Origin: Hyphochytrium catenoides
Taxonomy: Eukaryota; Sar; Hyphochytriomycetes; Hyphochytriales; Hyphochytriaceae
Direction: 5' to 3'
DNA length: 64,000 bases
Assembly (NCBI GenBank): GCA_900088475.1
Contig: FLMG01003337.1
Location: 1 to 64,000 of the forward strand
In this document: positions 11,972 to 23,600 of the stretch, one piece after another
How the letters are laid out: each line of letters opens with the position of its first letter
How positions within the stretch are numbered: position 1 is the first letter of the stretch
Made by a program: the position numbers and the translations under genes
The notes under the pieces: generated by a model
Told to the model about the DNA's origin: nothing
What the model saw: the letters and a program-made list of their open reading frames with translations, nothing else
Database searches by the model: none

Positions 11972-12986
11972 CCTCTAGTCCGCCTTATGTTGCACTAAAA
12001 GCACCTATCTATTATAGCTAGCCCGTAGAAAGCGAAGTTCAATAACCCACGGGTGCCTTTGGAGAGGACCTTGTCTGGGTAAGATCGGGTTCCTTGTACT
12101 ATGGCATCAACAGATGGTCACGTAGTGCGCAGAATGGAAAAGCTTTCTACTTCAGGTCTGGTTCTAATGGTCTGAGGTTCTGCATGTATTGGCCGGCTTC
12201 GTAGGATGCTTCCAGCCAAAAGAGTTCGCGCCTTTATTACTTTCCAAGTACTCCTTTTGTGTGTGAAGTGGGAATGAGTGAGCAATGTTCATGAGGTGCC
12301 AATAATCTTCACTTCCGTTCAATCTCGGCAGGTCAGGTCATAGTAGTAGGGTATTCAATCACAAGGGTTTGTACTCTTAAGTGCTACGTTCATGCAGTAG
12401 TAATACTGTGAGGCAAGACTTGCTTCAACCGTACAATTGGCATTGCTCTCCAATTATTAGAGGGCCTTATTGCTTTCCACTTGCTTCCTAGAAGAACGAC
12501 ATAGAATGACATTGCGCAACTCATCATGAAGTTGCCCTAATCCTATTTTCCAACATACTTCTGGTTGTAAGCGCAGACCAAGAAGCGGAGCCACAGCAAG
12601 TCAACAAAGCTCTTGATTAGAGTTTACCTTTAGCAAACACCTTTGTACCTAAATATACAATCAATAAATATCTGTCTGTACACGGATCGCTGTGTCGACT
12701 CTCACAAGTATATATGGTGCGCATTGTATTGCACAGACGCACACAGAGTACCCTGGCAAGCAGGATGCACTAGGTTCGAACGTCGGACAAGACCCGTCGC
12801 TCACCCTGGCAAGCAGGATGCACTAGGTTCGAACGTCGGACAAGACTCGTTGCTCAGCCCCGTAGCGGCGATGAAGCTCGTCCCTATGTAAAAGTAAAAA
12901 TATCGCAGTAAGGAGAGCAGTGCGAAGTATATTAGTCGTCTGGTGGAGAGGACAGGACAATGCCAGTGAAGCTCGTGGGCTATCTC
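11972..12986. other. stretch between SmD3 and the RNA triphosphatase gene
   Basis: No coding exon is supported. It should contain the SmD3 promoter at its left end and the 3' UTR of the triphosphatase at its right end, because both genes lie on the minus strand. A tandem 53-bp duplication sits near its right end and is listed separately. Confidence 0.4.
12751..12856. repeat. tandem duplication of a 53-bp unit
   Basis: The unit starting CCCTGGCAAGCAGGATGCAC occurs at 12751-12803 and again at 12804-12856 with two C/T differences. Each copy contains GGTTCGAAC, which looks like a tRNA B box or T-loop. The flanks do not form a T stem and no tRNA can be folded around it. It lies just beyond the stop codon of the triphosphatase gene. 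Confidence 0.9.
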
Positions 12987-14213
12987 TTACTTATAATGCT
13001 GGTGTCGAATGCCAGGAGGTCTTGTCTCGGCAAATTTATCAATAGCTTCCTGTACACTATAATTTAGCCTCTCGATCAGATAGGAGCAGATCTGGAAGCC
13101 CGTGCGGTTATACCTAACAAAGAAGGCATCGTTCAGCGGGTAAGCAAATCAGGGAGATTTTGTATACTACATCATGTCATCATGATGTGTCTGAAAATGA
13201 GGAGAGCAGACTCCTGTAGAGACCTGTGGCGTCTTACCCATAGTGACAGTGCACTCCTGCAAGACCAGTCTCATCCTCCCTGAAAAATGCGTCGGCCACC
13301 TGCTGGAAAGCTCTCACTTCATCCAAGGTCTGCATATGCAGTATAACATTAGAGTAGTAGTTTAGAGGTGCATCATTGATGTCAAGAAGGGAAAGAGCAC
13401 AGCACACGTTGAGCTCACCGGGAAAGCTTTGGACTCCATTCGGACCCGGATATGTCTAATGTTAAGTCCATCGACTTCGTACTTATCGTCCTGGTTCTGC
13501 ACTATGTAGTTTTATGAGGAGGAGGATGTGACATGACAATGCGTAGCGGACACGGAAACAGCCATTAGAACATGGATCCGATCTCTATGTCTCACTGTTG
13601 CTTACAGTCAATGATGAGTCTCACGGTCGGCCAGGCGGCAGCAATTGTCTACAACGTAAAGAATGGAGAGGCGTCACGAGTGATCGTACATACAAAAGAG
13701 CTAAGGCAGCCCCTCTGACCCTCAACAATGTACTTATTTGAACGAACGCACCATTACTGTCTCAAAAAGGTCAACATCATCACCGATAGGTAGACCAGGA
13801 GGAATAGGTGAGCTCATACACAATTGACCAGCCGAATGCAGCAAAGTAAGGTATGTTCTATTGTCGAATCGTACCTGGATGTCGTGCGGCGGATCTGCTA
13901 AGCCATCAAAAGGTAGCTTCATAGGGAGAAACCTATATACTATACCATTGAAGTTGGGGGTCTCCTGCCATTTTTTGAAGTTCTTGAGCACCAAACTACC
14001 AGTTCGTGTTAGTCTTGGAGGAAAGACGATGGAGGAGGACGATCTCTCTCTCTGCAAGCAATGACAGAATTGTTAACACCACTTCCACGTTTGCTAGCAC
14101 CAAACGGATGGGGAAAACGTAAGTACACTCACGGATAACTCATGAAGTTCTCGAGAGTTATCCGCCTGGTCAGCAACAGCTTCCGGTGGATTCTCGGAAA
14201 GCGCAACCTCCAT
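12987..14213 (-). CDS. RNA 5'-triphosphatase, cysteine phosphatase type (capping enzyme / PIR1 family, 6 exons)
   Basis: Predicted to remove the gamma or beta phosphate of RNA 5' ends, the first step of cap formation in the metazoan/plant type. Exons 14213-14133, 14051-13875, 13648-13606, 13501-13419, 13329-13238 and 13113-12987 join in frame to 200 residues. Seen in order: YRFLPMKLPFD (family FLP-K motif), VRLIIDLQNQDDKY, GLNIRHIRV, VHCHYGYNRTG (catalytic HCx5R signature, created by a splice inside the loop), FQICSYLIERLNYSVQEAI and FAETRPPGIRH. No guanylyltransferase KxDG region is seen downstream, so it is a stand-alone phosphatase. The start at ATG 14213 is chosen because it gives phase-0 joining; earlier exons cannot be excluded. 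A donor near 12990 could extend the C-terminus. Confidence 0.8.
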
Positions 14214-15074
14214 GCTCAGCAATTGGGGCCGGTTTATGGACCATATGTAGCCTCTTAACGGGTGTAAAGCCTGGCACCGCCGCAGCAATCCTTAGCTCCG
14301 ACTGATTAATCTGCTCTTCAGCTAGGGGAGATTGATAGCGGATTGTTACCAGCACGACGAAAGTAGCATAGCTCCATAGATTCACCTCGGAGTAGCGAAG
14401 GTACAATGAGGAAGTTTCAGAAGTGGCCTGGACTCTGGAACTCTTTGGCCAATGCATCTGTTCCTCGATGATCGCCCCTCGTACAAGAGCCCAAACCGTA
14501 AAGCCGCTTGTTCGGTTTGGCGAAAACAGTTGTGTTCATAGCTCCCGGGGGAGCTCTGGAAATGATAAGCACAACCTGCACCTTTGCCACTGCTCATGAT
14601 CTGCCAACGAACGAAACGATGTGCTATCAGCCAGGTTGATGGCATCTTGTCGCGCCTCCAGAACTAGTTCCTACCTCCAAGAGAAGAGGTGACGCCCATG
14701 AAAAAGTGTCCCAAGCGCTGGTATCATTGGCCATTGGAGTGATGTCTATTATATATATCCACCTTTTCCTTACTTTCCAGGACTCATGCAATGATGGAGC
14801 AGCTGTACAGGCTGATCAGGCAAGGAGTAAGAAGTACCCAGAAGGCCTTGCTAGTGAAGACTAGTAAGGAAGATCGTATCCATAAAAGGATGCGTTTGGG
14901 GCCCTGTAAAGCATTAGAAAGATAACTTGTAACAAAAATAGGACCAAGGATACATCTAGTGATGGGTTGGATCACCATGAACCCAGAGCTGAACGCTCAG
15001 GAGAGATTGCTGCGGCACGATTGCATTCCAAACACGAGGCTACCTGTCTCCTATCATAATTATAGAGAAGTCCA
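14214..15074. other. gene-poor stretch with unassigned open frames
   Basis: Minus-strand open frames at about 14400-14640 look mildly protein-like (for example GTDALAKEFQSPGHF) but none joins in phase to the triphosphatase gene. They may be a 5' extension of that gene or intronic noise. The right end should hold the 3' UTR of the next gene. Confidence 0.3.
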
Positions 15075-16865
15075 TCACTCCCTACCAGATCCTTGAAGGA
15101 TAGTCAAAACCGCTGTTTGGATCTTGTCTGGTAACTCTCTGAAGAGCGGTGAATCCTCGTAAAACTTGTCCTTAACAGCTTCCTGAAGAAGTGTAAGGCT
15201 TTCTTTTGCTTTCCAGGAAGACCGACGAGGTTCATCCTTTGGATGGTCTACAGAGCCTGGCTTTACAAGGGGCTTCTCTGGCCCTGCGCTGACTGTTTCT
15301 TCAGTGAAAGTGGTGGGCGGATGAGTTACTGGCGCGGCGTTGGCTGCAAGCTGACGGGCAAAGAGTTGCTCTCCAAAACTTCCTCCCCCACCTCCGCTTG
15401 GTCTTTTGGTCTGGGCAGTAACACTACTTGCCTCTTTGGTAGGAGAAACTGAAGGCACAGAAGGCGGATTTAACTTTGAAGTCCCTGAGGGCGAGCTATC
15501 CTCTGAGGAGACATTAGACCTAGTCCAGTTAGGCCGTTGGCCCGCCGGTGGCGGATCTGAGCCTCTGGAGGACCCCCGTGGTCTTCCCCACGTGGGCCCG
15601 GATAAGGACACCGGGTCCGGCCCTGAATCGGACGAGTGGGTAATGTTTACTGATTTTGCTGGGCTTGGCTGCTCGGAAGCGTATAACTCCTTGCTACGGG
15701 CTATGTTGGGACCTGGAGCCATGTCTGACGTATCCTTTATCCATGATGGCTTGGTGACTGAATTTATAGCCCGCTCATCCCTGGCCCATGAAGGCCGGGA
15801 ACCTGAATTTGTTTCTGGACCGTCCTTCACCCAGGAAGGTTTACTGGATGCCGTGGAACTGTCTCGGCGATCCTTAACCCAGGATGGCTTGTTGGAGCTA
15901 GAGGAGGTAGTAGACGGTTGCTCTTTCACCCATGAAGGCTTGCTTGACGATCCTGCTTGACTCTTTGCCCAAGATGGTCTATCAGAAGTATTAGTAGGTC
16001 TCTGATCCTTCTCAGTTTGACTTCTTGCCCAGGACGGTTTAATTAGACTGGCGTTGGTGTTCTCTGAGGGTTTGATAGAGTCCGTTTCATTGTCCTCCTG
16101 TTGAATATTGAAACCTTTAGCTTGAGTCTATTGCAAGAGCTAGAACTGTAATGAGGACGCCTTTCAGACCTCTCTTTGCCCATGGCTAGCGGATGAATCG
16201 GGTGGTACTTCAGCTTCGGCCTGTTGCTGTTGCCGACGCAAGCGCTCTCCAAAGCTCCCTCCTCCAAGCGATTTCAGCTGCGTGCCATATGTTCCCGGAA
16301 TAGATTGGGCTGCAAATAGGTGGTTATTGGCATGGGTCTCGTATAACTGGGCGGTTATGTCCGGTCGACGTCGGAGTTTTGCCTTTACCAGACCAACAGG
16401 CTCAGTTCTTACCTTCCGGGCTAATCGAGAGAGTGGATGCAGCGAGAGGCGCCGGTGATGATACGGGCTGTTGCGCTGGCTGTTGCGCTGGCTGTTGCGT
16501 CGGTTTGTCCCAGGACCGGTTCCAAGCGCTGGAAGACTCCGTGGCTGATGTCTGAGGATGTTCGCGGCTTAAAGGCTCCTGGGACAAAGAGACCTTGAAT
16601 GAGTTACACAACGCAATAAAGAAAGTGTCAGTCTTATGTCTACGAAGCTTCTCTAACCCGTACTTGGGCCAGCGCTTGGCGGTCGTCTACGGTATTGTCC
16701 AGCAATCCCAGCTGCTTGTAAGAAGTCCTCCTCTTCGTATCTTGTGTCTCATAGTTGACGTAGTCATCACCTGAAAGAACAACATGTCATCCTACTCGCG
16801 CACTCAAGACCTGTAGTAATCTAAAAAGGCATACCAGTCTCCCAATCGCCATCGGCCTTATACAT
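15075..16865 (-). CDS. hypothetical protein with PSW(V/A/I)(K/R)D repeats (5 exons)
   Basis: Not recognised. Exons 16865-16835, 16770-16664, 16578-16413, 16309-16170 and 16097-15075 give 488 residues in frame. The N-terminus is acidic (MYKADGDWETGDDYVNYE). Next comes a short PAQQ repeat. A GGGSFGERLRRQQQQ motif follows near residue 120. The large last exon then carries at least seven spaced copies of KPSWVKD-like units (PSWAR, PSWAK, PSWVK, PSWVKD, PSWARD, PSWIKD) in a Ser/Pro/Thr-rich, probably disordered chain. GGGSFGEQLFARQ recurs near residue 400. The C-terminus (LTLLQEAVKDKFYEDSP) is helical. Repeated Trp motifs in a disordered chain suggest a scaffold or docking protein; that is inference. 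The strand opposite is also open for 184 codons, a codon-composition shadow. Confidence 0.7.
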
Positions 16866-17685
16866 AGTCAGTGGTGAGCCGATACGTTGATACAGGGGGC
16901 GGACGATGGATCAAGGATGAGTCTGGTGGTTACCGATTGACAAGGGGAAAATAGTGTGTACCATTGTTATGTTCTTCTCCTTGACGTTCCCTAGACTCGT
17001 TTCCCAATGAGGAGTCAAACGAATCGCAAAGGCTTGGGTGCTGCTGTCAGGCCGGGAAGGGACACCCTGCAAATCCAAAAAGCGACGATGAACCGATTCG
17101 CACAGTTCTGTTGCCAGGAGGAGTAGGAGCTGTTGTGTTTCCGGGGACGGTCCTCCTAGGACCTACTAAAAAGGTTGTTGAGCCTTTACTGCAGGATTAT
17201 TACTTATGAGCTTTCTGGAAGAATCTTCCCCACTGTTGTAAGGCCTTCAAGTTCTATTGTGCTCTTTGAGATCTTCATTTGCACTGTGTACAGTATAAAT
17301 CCAACTCTCTGTACGATGACGCCCCCCGTAAACAGTGTGTTTCTGAATGTACATGCACGTACGCACTCATATCGCAGTACATTATCGCGTATTGAAAAGG
17401 GGTCATCAGACACTGTCCTCTACAGTACTGTACAAGCTTCCAAGAGGTGTGCGGTTGTCTTGGGTTCTTATGATGGCGAAGCTGACAACGGAGTCTCAGC
17501 GATATCAGAAGAGGCGCACAGCTCAGTGTGTAGTTCCTAGCAGCTACGATGGCACCATGACCCACAAAATGATGAGCTAATGCTTGTGCGCAGTGGGCTC
17601 CAGAATGCTCGCATAGGTGATGTGACTATGCAACATCCTGACATTGGTGCTGCCTAGATGGTCTGCGTACCTTTGAGACTGAAGA
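16866..17685. promoter_or_regulatory. divergent intergenic region between the repeat-protein and DIS3 genes
   Basis: Two genes start here and run outward. A minus-strand open frame at about 16930-17150 (LLLLLATELCESVHRRFL) could be an upstream exon of the repeat-protein gene but I could not join it in phase. CTACAGTACTGTAC occurs near 17421. Confidence 0.3.
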
Positions 17686-20600
17686 ATGGCATTAGCACTG
17701 ATCCAGCCCGCTGACGGAAGGTCTGACTGGTCTCCAACTGACCAGGGGCAGGCGCAGGATTTAATTGTACCAGGCAACCCAATTGTCCTTCGGTCTTTCA
17801 CGAAAAAGAGTCGGAGAGGAAAACCGGGAGGCTTGAAGGTAGGACCAAGTATTAACTCTGCGAGTTTGCGTCAGTTACTGGGCACCTAAAACTCATGAAT
17901 GTGGCTCAGGTCAAGGAGTGCTATCTTCGAAACGATATTCCCTGCTACAGTCGTGCTTGCGGTCTCTGCCAGTCGCCTCCCAGTGGATCACAGAATCTTC
18001 TTGCAGCTGATGCTGACGCCTATGTTGTTCTCGATGACGTCTCTCTTCTGTGTTACTTGGATATCCTTGAGATGCCGGAGCTGCGGTGCCAGGATGTAAT
18101 CCTGTTGCAATCGGTTTTGGATAATGCTCTTCATCTTGCTACGCAAAAGGAGGCCTCGAGGCTGCATAACCTATTTGACCCTACGAAGGGTTCGCGGTTA
18201 CGTAATGTCATCGTTTTTCCCAATCAGTACTCCCAAGAGGTAACGCCAACGGATGGAAAACCCCTATGCTGGCTTTGCTAACAAGAGAGCACCAAAACAA
18301 CTCTTTGCCACTGATGCCCTATTATTTGCCGCTGCTCCTTCGTGTTTTTCACGTTTTTACCCTCGCCAATGAGCTCTCGCCTGTCTCTAATGTCTACGTG
18401 CCACACTAAGTATTATTCCTTTAGACTTCAAGTGTTACACTACCACCTAGCGAGGTGTCAAAGGAAGAGGAACTTACTTTGAAGCCTTTTAAAGTGGGAG
18501 CTACCAAAAATACAGCTGTTCTTGTCAAAACCTGCTTGTGGTTTTGGCAGCACCTGCAGGTATGACCCCAGCGCCTACAACGCCGTATCTGCTCTAGTTC
18601 CCAGGCAACTTTGGTTTACTTGATTACTCCAGATTCTTGGTGTGCTTTCTTACCGAACGTGATGTAAGCGACTGAAGGAAGCTAACGCTCCATCGGCAGT
18701 GCCAAGGCATCCAAATTCCAGTTATCGTGGTCAGTGACGCCAAAGCCATACGAACACGTTTGGAAGAAGAGGGAGGCAAAGGGGTGGAATGCCTATCGTT
18801 CATGCAATTTGTGGATCGATGGGGTAGCACAGGGCTCGCGTCCCTTTGTGAGGATTTGAAGCATGGTACTTCAGTCATCATCTGTTCTTGCCTGTACACC
18901 TTCTTGTTGCTCTTTTTTTGTAACCCTCTGTACGCCAGGTTCTGTCAGCGCTGTGGGACTATCTTAAAGCCGTGCCTGACGATGTAATGGACATTCAGCC
19001 CAGCTGCTGAATCTGACTTATCCCTTCGTCCCGATGTATTTCTTTTCCAGCCTTTGAAACAAGAGTAAATGATGGGCAGGAGGATCCGTCTGCAGTCTAC
19101 ACAGCGCACCTGAACCCTGCTGTCTTAAAGAGAGAACATGAAGAGGGGAGAATCTTTAGGGCCAAGTTGAAGATTAGCAGCCACAATGCCTGGGAAGGTA
19201 CAGGGTTGCTACAGGTATGAGTAATCTTGTGTATTTACAAGAATAGGGTAAATGATCGCCGAGACCCATGGCTTAGCTTTGTGAACGTAAGGTTTCCCTG
19301 AACTCGGCACAGAAATAATTGAAGCGTTACATCTCTGTTTACTTAGGGTAAGAACCCAGGTACCAGTTTGGAAGAAGTATATCTCTACGGTCGTAAATGC
19401 ATCAATCGGGCCATTCATGGAGACATCGTGGGTATTAGGCTTCTTCCGAAGGAGGACTGGCTTTCTCCTCCGAGTGCAGTCAAGCTAATTCATGAAGCAG
19501 GTTGGGCGCCCTTGAGCTATTGTTTTGCCATGCTTTTTCGTTTTGGTTTGTTTTCTAAATAGTTTTGCGTTGCCCTACCAAGTGCTTAAGATCTCTGGAC
19601 GCGTTTGGAGCCAATGCCTTCATGTGAACATCCTTTAGTTCCACAACTACTTTTTGCAGGTGTAGGTGGACCTTTTAAACTCGCTCTCTCTTGACGTCAT
19701 TCCGTCGAACTTACATGACGAATGAAACCTTTCTTGCAGTTGATGAGGATGAGGCTGCATCGACGCAATCTGCTTCCGTCAGAGTTCCTACCGGAGTCGT
19801 GGTTGGTATCTTTTCCCGCTCGCTGCACCACGTAGTAGCTACTCTTCCTTCCAAAGACCTGGGGACGGGCACGACGGGGGACGAGTACCTATTAGCAGGT
19901 AGGCCACTTGATTTGAACGGGCGAAAGTGCCACGTTATGCATCATTAGACAGGCCCCTATCCTTGTCAGGTTTCAATCTTGAATATTCTTGCCACGTCCT
20001 TAATTTTTGTTTATTGAGGCCACGTCCGTGAATATCACGTCTCACCTGGCTGTGGTCCATTACCTTATCGCCTATGTCCACGTGCTTCTCGACAAGAAAG
20101 CAATACAGAGTTGGGTTGAAAAAAACGTCGCTCATCTCTAATCGTCAACAGTTCCTATGGACATTCGTATACCAAAAATTAGGATTCGGACGCGCAAAGG
20201 CAACCTTTTGGCTGGCAAGAGAATAACAGTTGCACTGGATACGTGGCCCTTGGACAGTCTTTATCCCCATGGGCATTATATTCGGACGATAGGTACCTGC
20301 AGTTGCTGCTTTCAACTCCTTGCAGGCATTTTCGTTTGACCTGTTCTTGGAAGTTTGCGGCCGACGTGTTATATATCTCCGCGAACCTTTCGTCTATTGG
20401 CTTCGGTCACATGCCTCATCGGTGTTACTATTTATCAACGATAAACCACTTGCCGAACCTCCTCCATTCTAGTCCTTGTCCTGCTCTAACGTTACCTTTT
20501 GCGTATTCCAATCAGGCTCACCTGGAGTGCTTGAGACTGAAGTGGAAGCCCTTTTGGAGGAATATTCTGTTGTTGCTGCCCCTTTTGGTGAAGGAGCCCT

Positions 20601-23600
20601 CGCCTGCTTGCCTCCTGTGAAGGTGGACCCCGACTTCACTAAGGAGTCAGATAACACCGCGCAGGGGACCGGTGAGGGAGAGCATAGTAATAAGAGGAGA
20701 AGACTGAGTAACTGGACACCATCTTCAACGGATTTGGACGGTAGAAGAGATATAAGAAGGTAAAGAGTCAGGGCTCCCAATTGCATCCCGGTTGCCCACT
20801 ATGGACGTAACCATTCCCCATATTCTCTGCAAACGTTACCTCTGTTGGGTTCGATTTTATATAATATCCCGTATCTGTCTGCTGACTCTAAGCTCTAAGT
20901 TGGCTTATACCTCTCATCCATGTATTTTTATCGCCTTTCCAGCACGCACCGCGTCTTTAGCGTAGACCCCCCTGGATGTCAGGATATTGACGATGCAATG
21001 TCAGTGCGAGCTCTGGCGGACGGAGCGATAGAGTTGGGAGTGCATATTGCAGACGTCACGCACTTTGTGCAACATAAATCACCCCTAGACATGGAGGCAA
21101 GGTGGGGCCAAATGATGTCTCTCCACGCTTCGTGTTCTTGAAATCCCGGTTGAAGGCTATTGCATTGTCTATTAGCAAATTGTTCCTCCTGTATCCATTA
21201 TCATCATCAGATAAACTCTAGATAAACACAAGAGTACCAGTCTACTAAGCTGCATCTTCGCTATTGACCACTGCATGACTGCTACCTGTCACATTCTCCC
21301 AGACTGCGCGCCACCACTGTGTATTTGGTCCATAAGCGGTAAAGTTGACATCAAGTTTGGCACTTCCTCTCATCTGCATTATTAGCTGATTAGGTCAATT
21401 GATACAGGTTTGACATGCTCCCCTCACTCTTAAGCTCTGATATATGCTCTCTGCTCGGAGGAAGAGAGCGTCTTGCTGTTTCAGTGTTCTGGGAATTGGA
21501 TCCTATCACCTTTAGACCTCGCCCAGGTAAAACCTGGTTTGGTCGCACTGTTATCCACTCCGTGGCGGCTATGACCTATGATCAAGCCAATAGGTAGGAA
21601 ATTTTCTTCCGCCGCCATTAGTTGTGTCGTTTTTTAGATAAAGGGAACGGGGTAGAACGTGTGCGAAGGAGAATTCAGGACTCAGCTTTCAACCGAGGAA
21701 ATGACCACATGGTGCCACTGGAAGGGAGAATGTTGACGAGCTTACGCAGCATAGAGAGATTGGGCCTATCCATTGAAAATTGCATATTGTTATGCCTATC
21801 TACTTGGGTTGGGGCGCCGTCTACCTGAACGTTGCAAGTACGTTCCTCTAAGCTATTGCTGGATAGACTGCTGCAAGGACGGCCTGCTGACCTTCCAGGC
21901 TCCAGGGAAGTGCCAGATGGCGAGGCCGGAGGAAGAGTGAACGAGGGGCTCCATGAGCCCTTGAGAAAAGACTTGAGGCTCCTCACCGCAATTGCACATG
22001 CGGTAAGGGACAGACGACTTAGAAACGGAGCAGTGGAGGTAAGCCTAAACACCAGTCTATATTTCAATAGGGTTGCACAGCCGTGTTTCCTCCGTGGTAT
22101 ATCCTTCTCGCAGCCGTGTTCTGGCATATCATCTGCTTGACTCTGTGCCGTTGGAAGCTCAAACCTCTACGCCCTCACGACTTCACCTTGATTATTCTCT
22201 CGACAACAGCTCTCTCAGGGAGATGAGCTAAAGTTCGAGCTGACTGCCAATGGAGAGCCAGTATATCTATCTTCCAAGGGGCACTTAGAGGTGCATGACG
22301 TCATCGCAGAGCTTATGATCATGGCAAACAGTAGTGTGGCTAAAAAAATGTAAGTACCCCTTGACACTTGCGGAGCATACGAAGTTACAGGGAGTGAAGG
22401 GTTTACGACAAAAGATCTAGCGACGGCTTCATTACACGGGTGTCTTTACTTTTTCCTTTCGATTAAGTATTCCTTCGTATAACGTGGGCTTTCAACCGGG
22501 CAGCGCCGATAAATTTCCTTCAGGAAGCGTTCTTAGACGGCACTTAGCCCCATCCCCCGACCGCTTAAAGTCACTTGAGGAGGTTGCAAAATCGCGCGGT
22601 CTGGCACTGCGTTCAAGCAGCAACAAAGATCTTCAGGCTCTGCTTGATGAAGTCAGGAGAACTTGTGACAAGGAGACAACCTCTCTTGTTAAGGTACTCT
22701 GGAGCTCCTTGGGATGTTTACCCTTCATATGTTTATCCGGTTTATGTGGTTTTTTGACTTAATGTCCGTCTCTTTTCTACCACATCTTGGGGTTGCCACT
22801 TAGTATTGCCTTAACTGCACAGTCATTGACGACGCGAGCAATGCAAGAAGCAGAATACTATTGCTTCAAAGGATCAGGAGAAGATAAGGAAAATGAGATG
22901 GACTTCTCTTTTCGTGGGCACTATGGACTGGGACTAGACTTCTACACGCATTTTACCTCTCCCATTCGGCGGTGAGTTGTCCGATCGAGGGTCATTGAGT
23001 GATCAGCTAGTATTGCTTGAAGTCGTCCGTTCTTCCAGCGCTAAAATTGCCTCATCTGGGTGACTTGGGTACATTTTGCGGCTGCTATCTGTGAAGTTTT
23101 GCAAGGTCCTTCGCAGTTTCTCCAGACAGCGTCCATCTGACTGTCGTCTGCCCGCATTATGCTGACCAGGTATCCCGACATCATAGTCCACCGCATGCTT
23201 CTTAGTCCAGAATTAGAGAGGTCAAGAACTACAGCAGAGTCTGTCCAACCGACGCATCCATCTCGCCTGAGACTGCCCTTGTCGCTTACGCCATCAATTC
23301 TTACACTTGGGCTTGGAGTTGCTAAAAGTGATCCCAACTTTGCTGCTGACAATATTTCTAAGGCACGGTCGTCCTCCGTTAGGTCGTTGTTCTACTATTG
23401 TCCACGTGTGATTTCCGAGATGCCTTAAAGTCCACATATGCATTGCTTAAGTGTGATGACTTAGCTTCCGACTTTGATTTGGAGTTGCACCTGGTTCAGC
23501 CCACTAATCTGTTTCTGTCATCCTGTCCCTCATTTATCTCATTCGTGCTCCTGAATATGACCATCTAGGTATTTGTGCAAACGCAAGAGAGACGTGACTT

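Noticed and set aside
12751-12856. A tRNA gene in the tandem repeat
   Set aside because: The TTCGAAC core is present but no T stem, acceptor stem or anticodon arm can be formed.
15243-15960. Plus-strand ORFs of 69 and 184 codons
   Set aside because: They are shadows opposite the PSWxKD repeat protein, whose repeats keep the other strand open.
16310-16412. Open frame VKAKLRRRPDITAQL between exons of the repeat protein
   Set aside because: It is intronic: GAAG|gtaag to tttgcag|CCC joins the flanking exons in phase and the frame has an in-frame stop otherwise.
18938-19016. Exon-like [18 protein letters not shown] in a DIS3 intron
   Set aside because: Including it breaks phase with 18865; the direct join 18865/19051 is in frame. 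It could still be a rare alternative exon.
21622-22127. ORFs [13 protein letters not shown] (+) and a 150-codon minus frame inside DIS3
   Set aside because: The true DIS3 exon is 21867-22038 ([11 protein letters not shown]); the others do not join in phase.
22694-22822. CCTTAAC near the acceptor of a DIS3 intron
   Set aside because: The donor is GTACTCTGG, not U12-like, so an ordinary intron is more likely.
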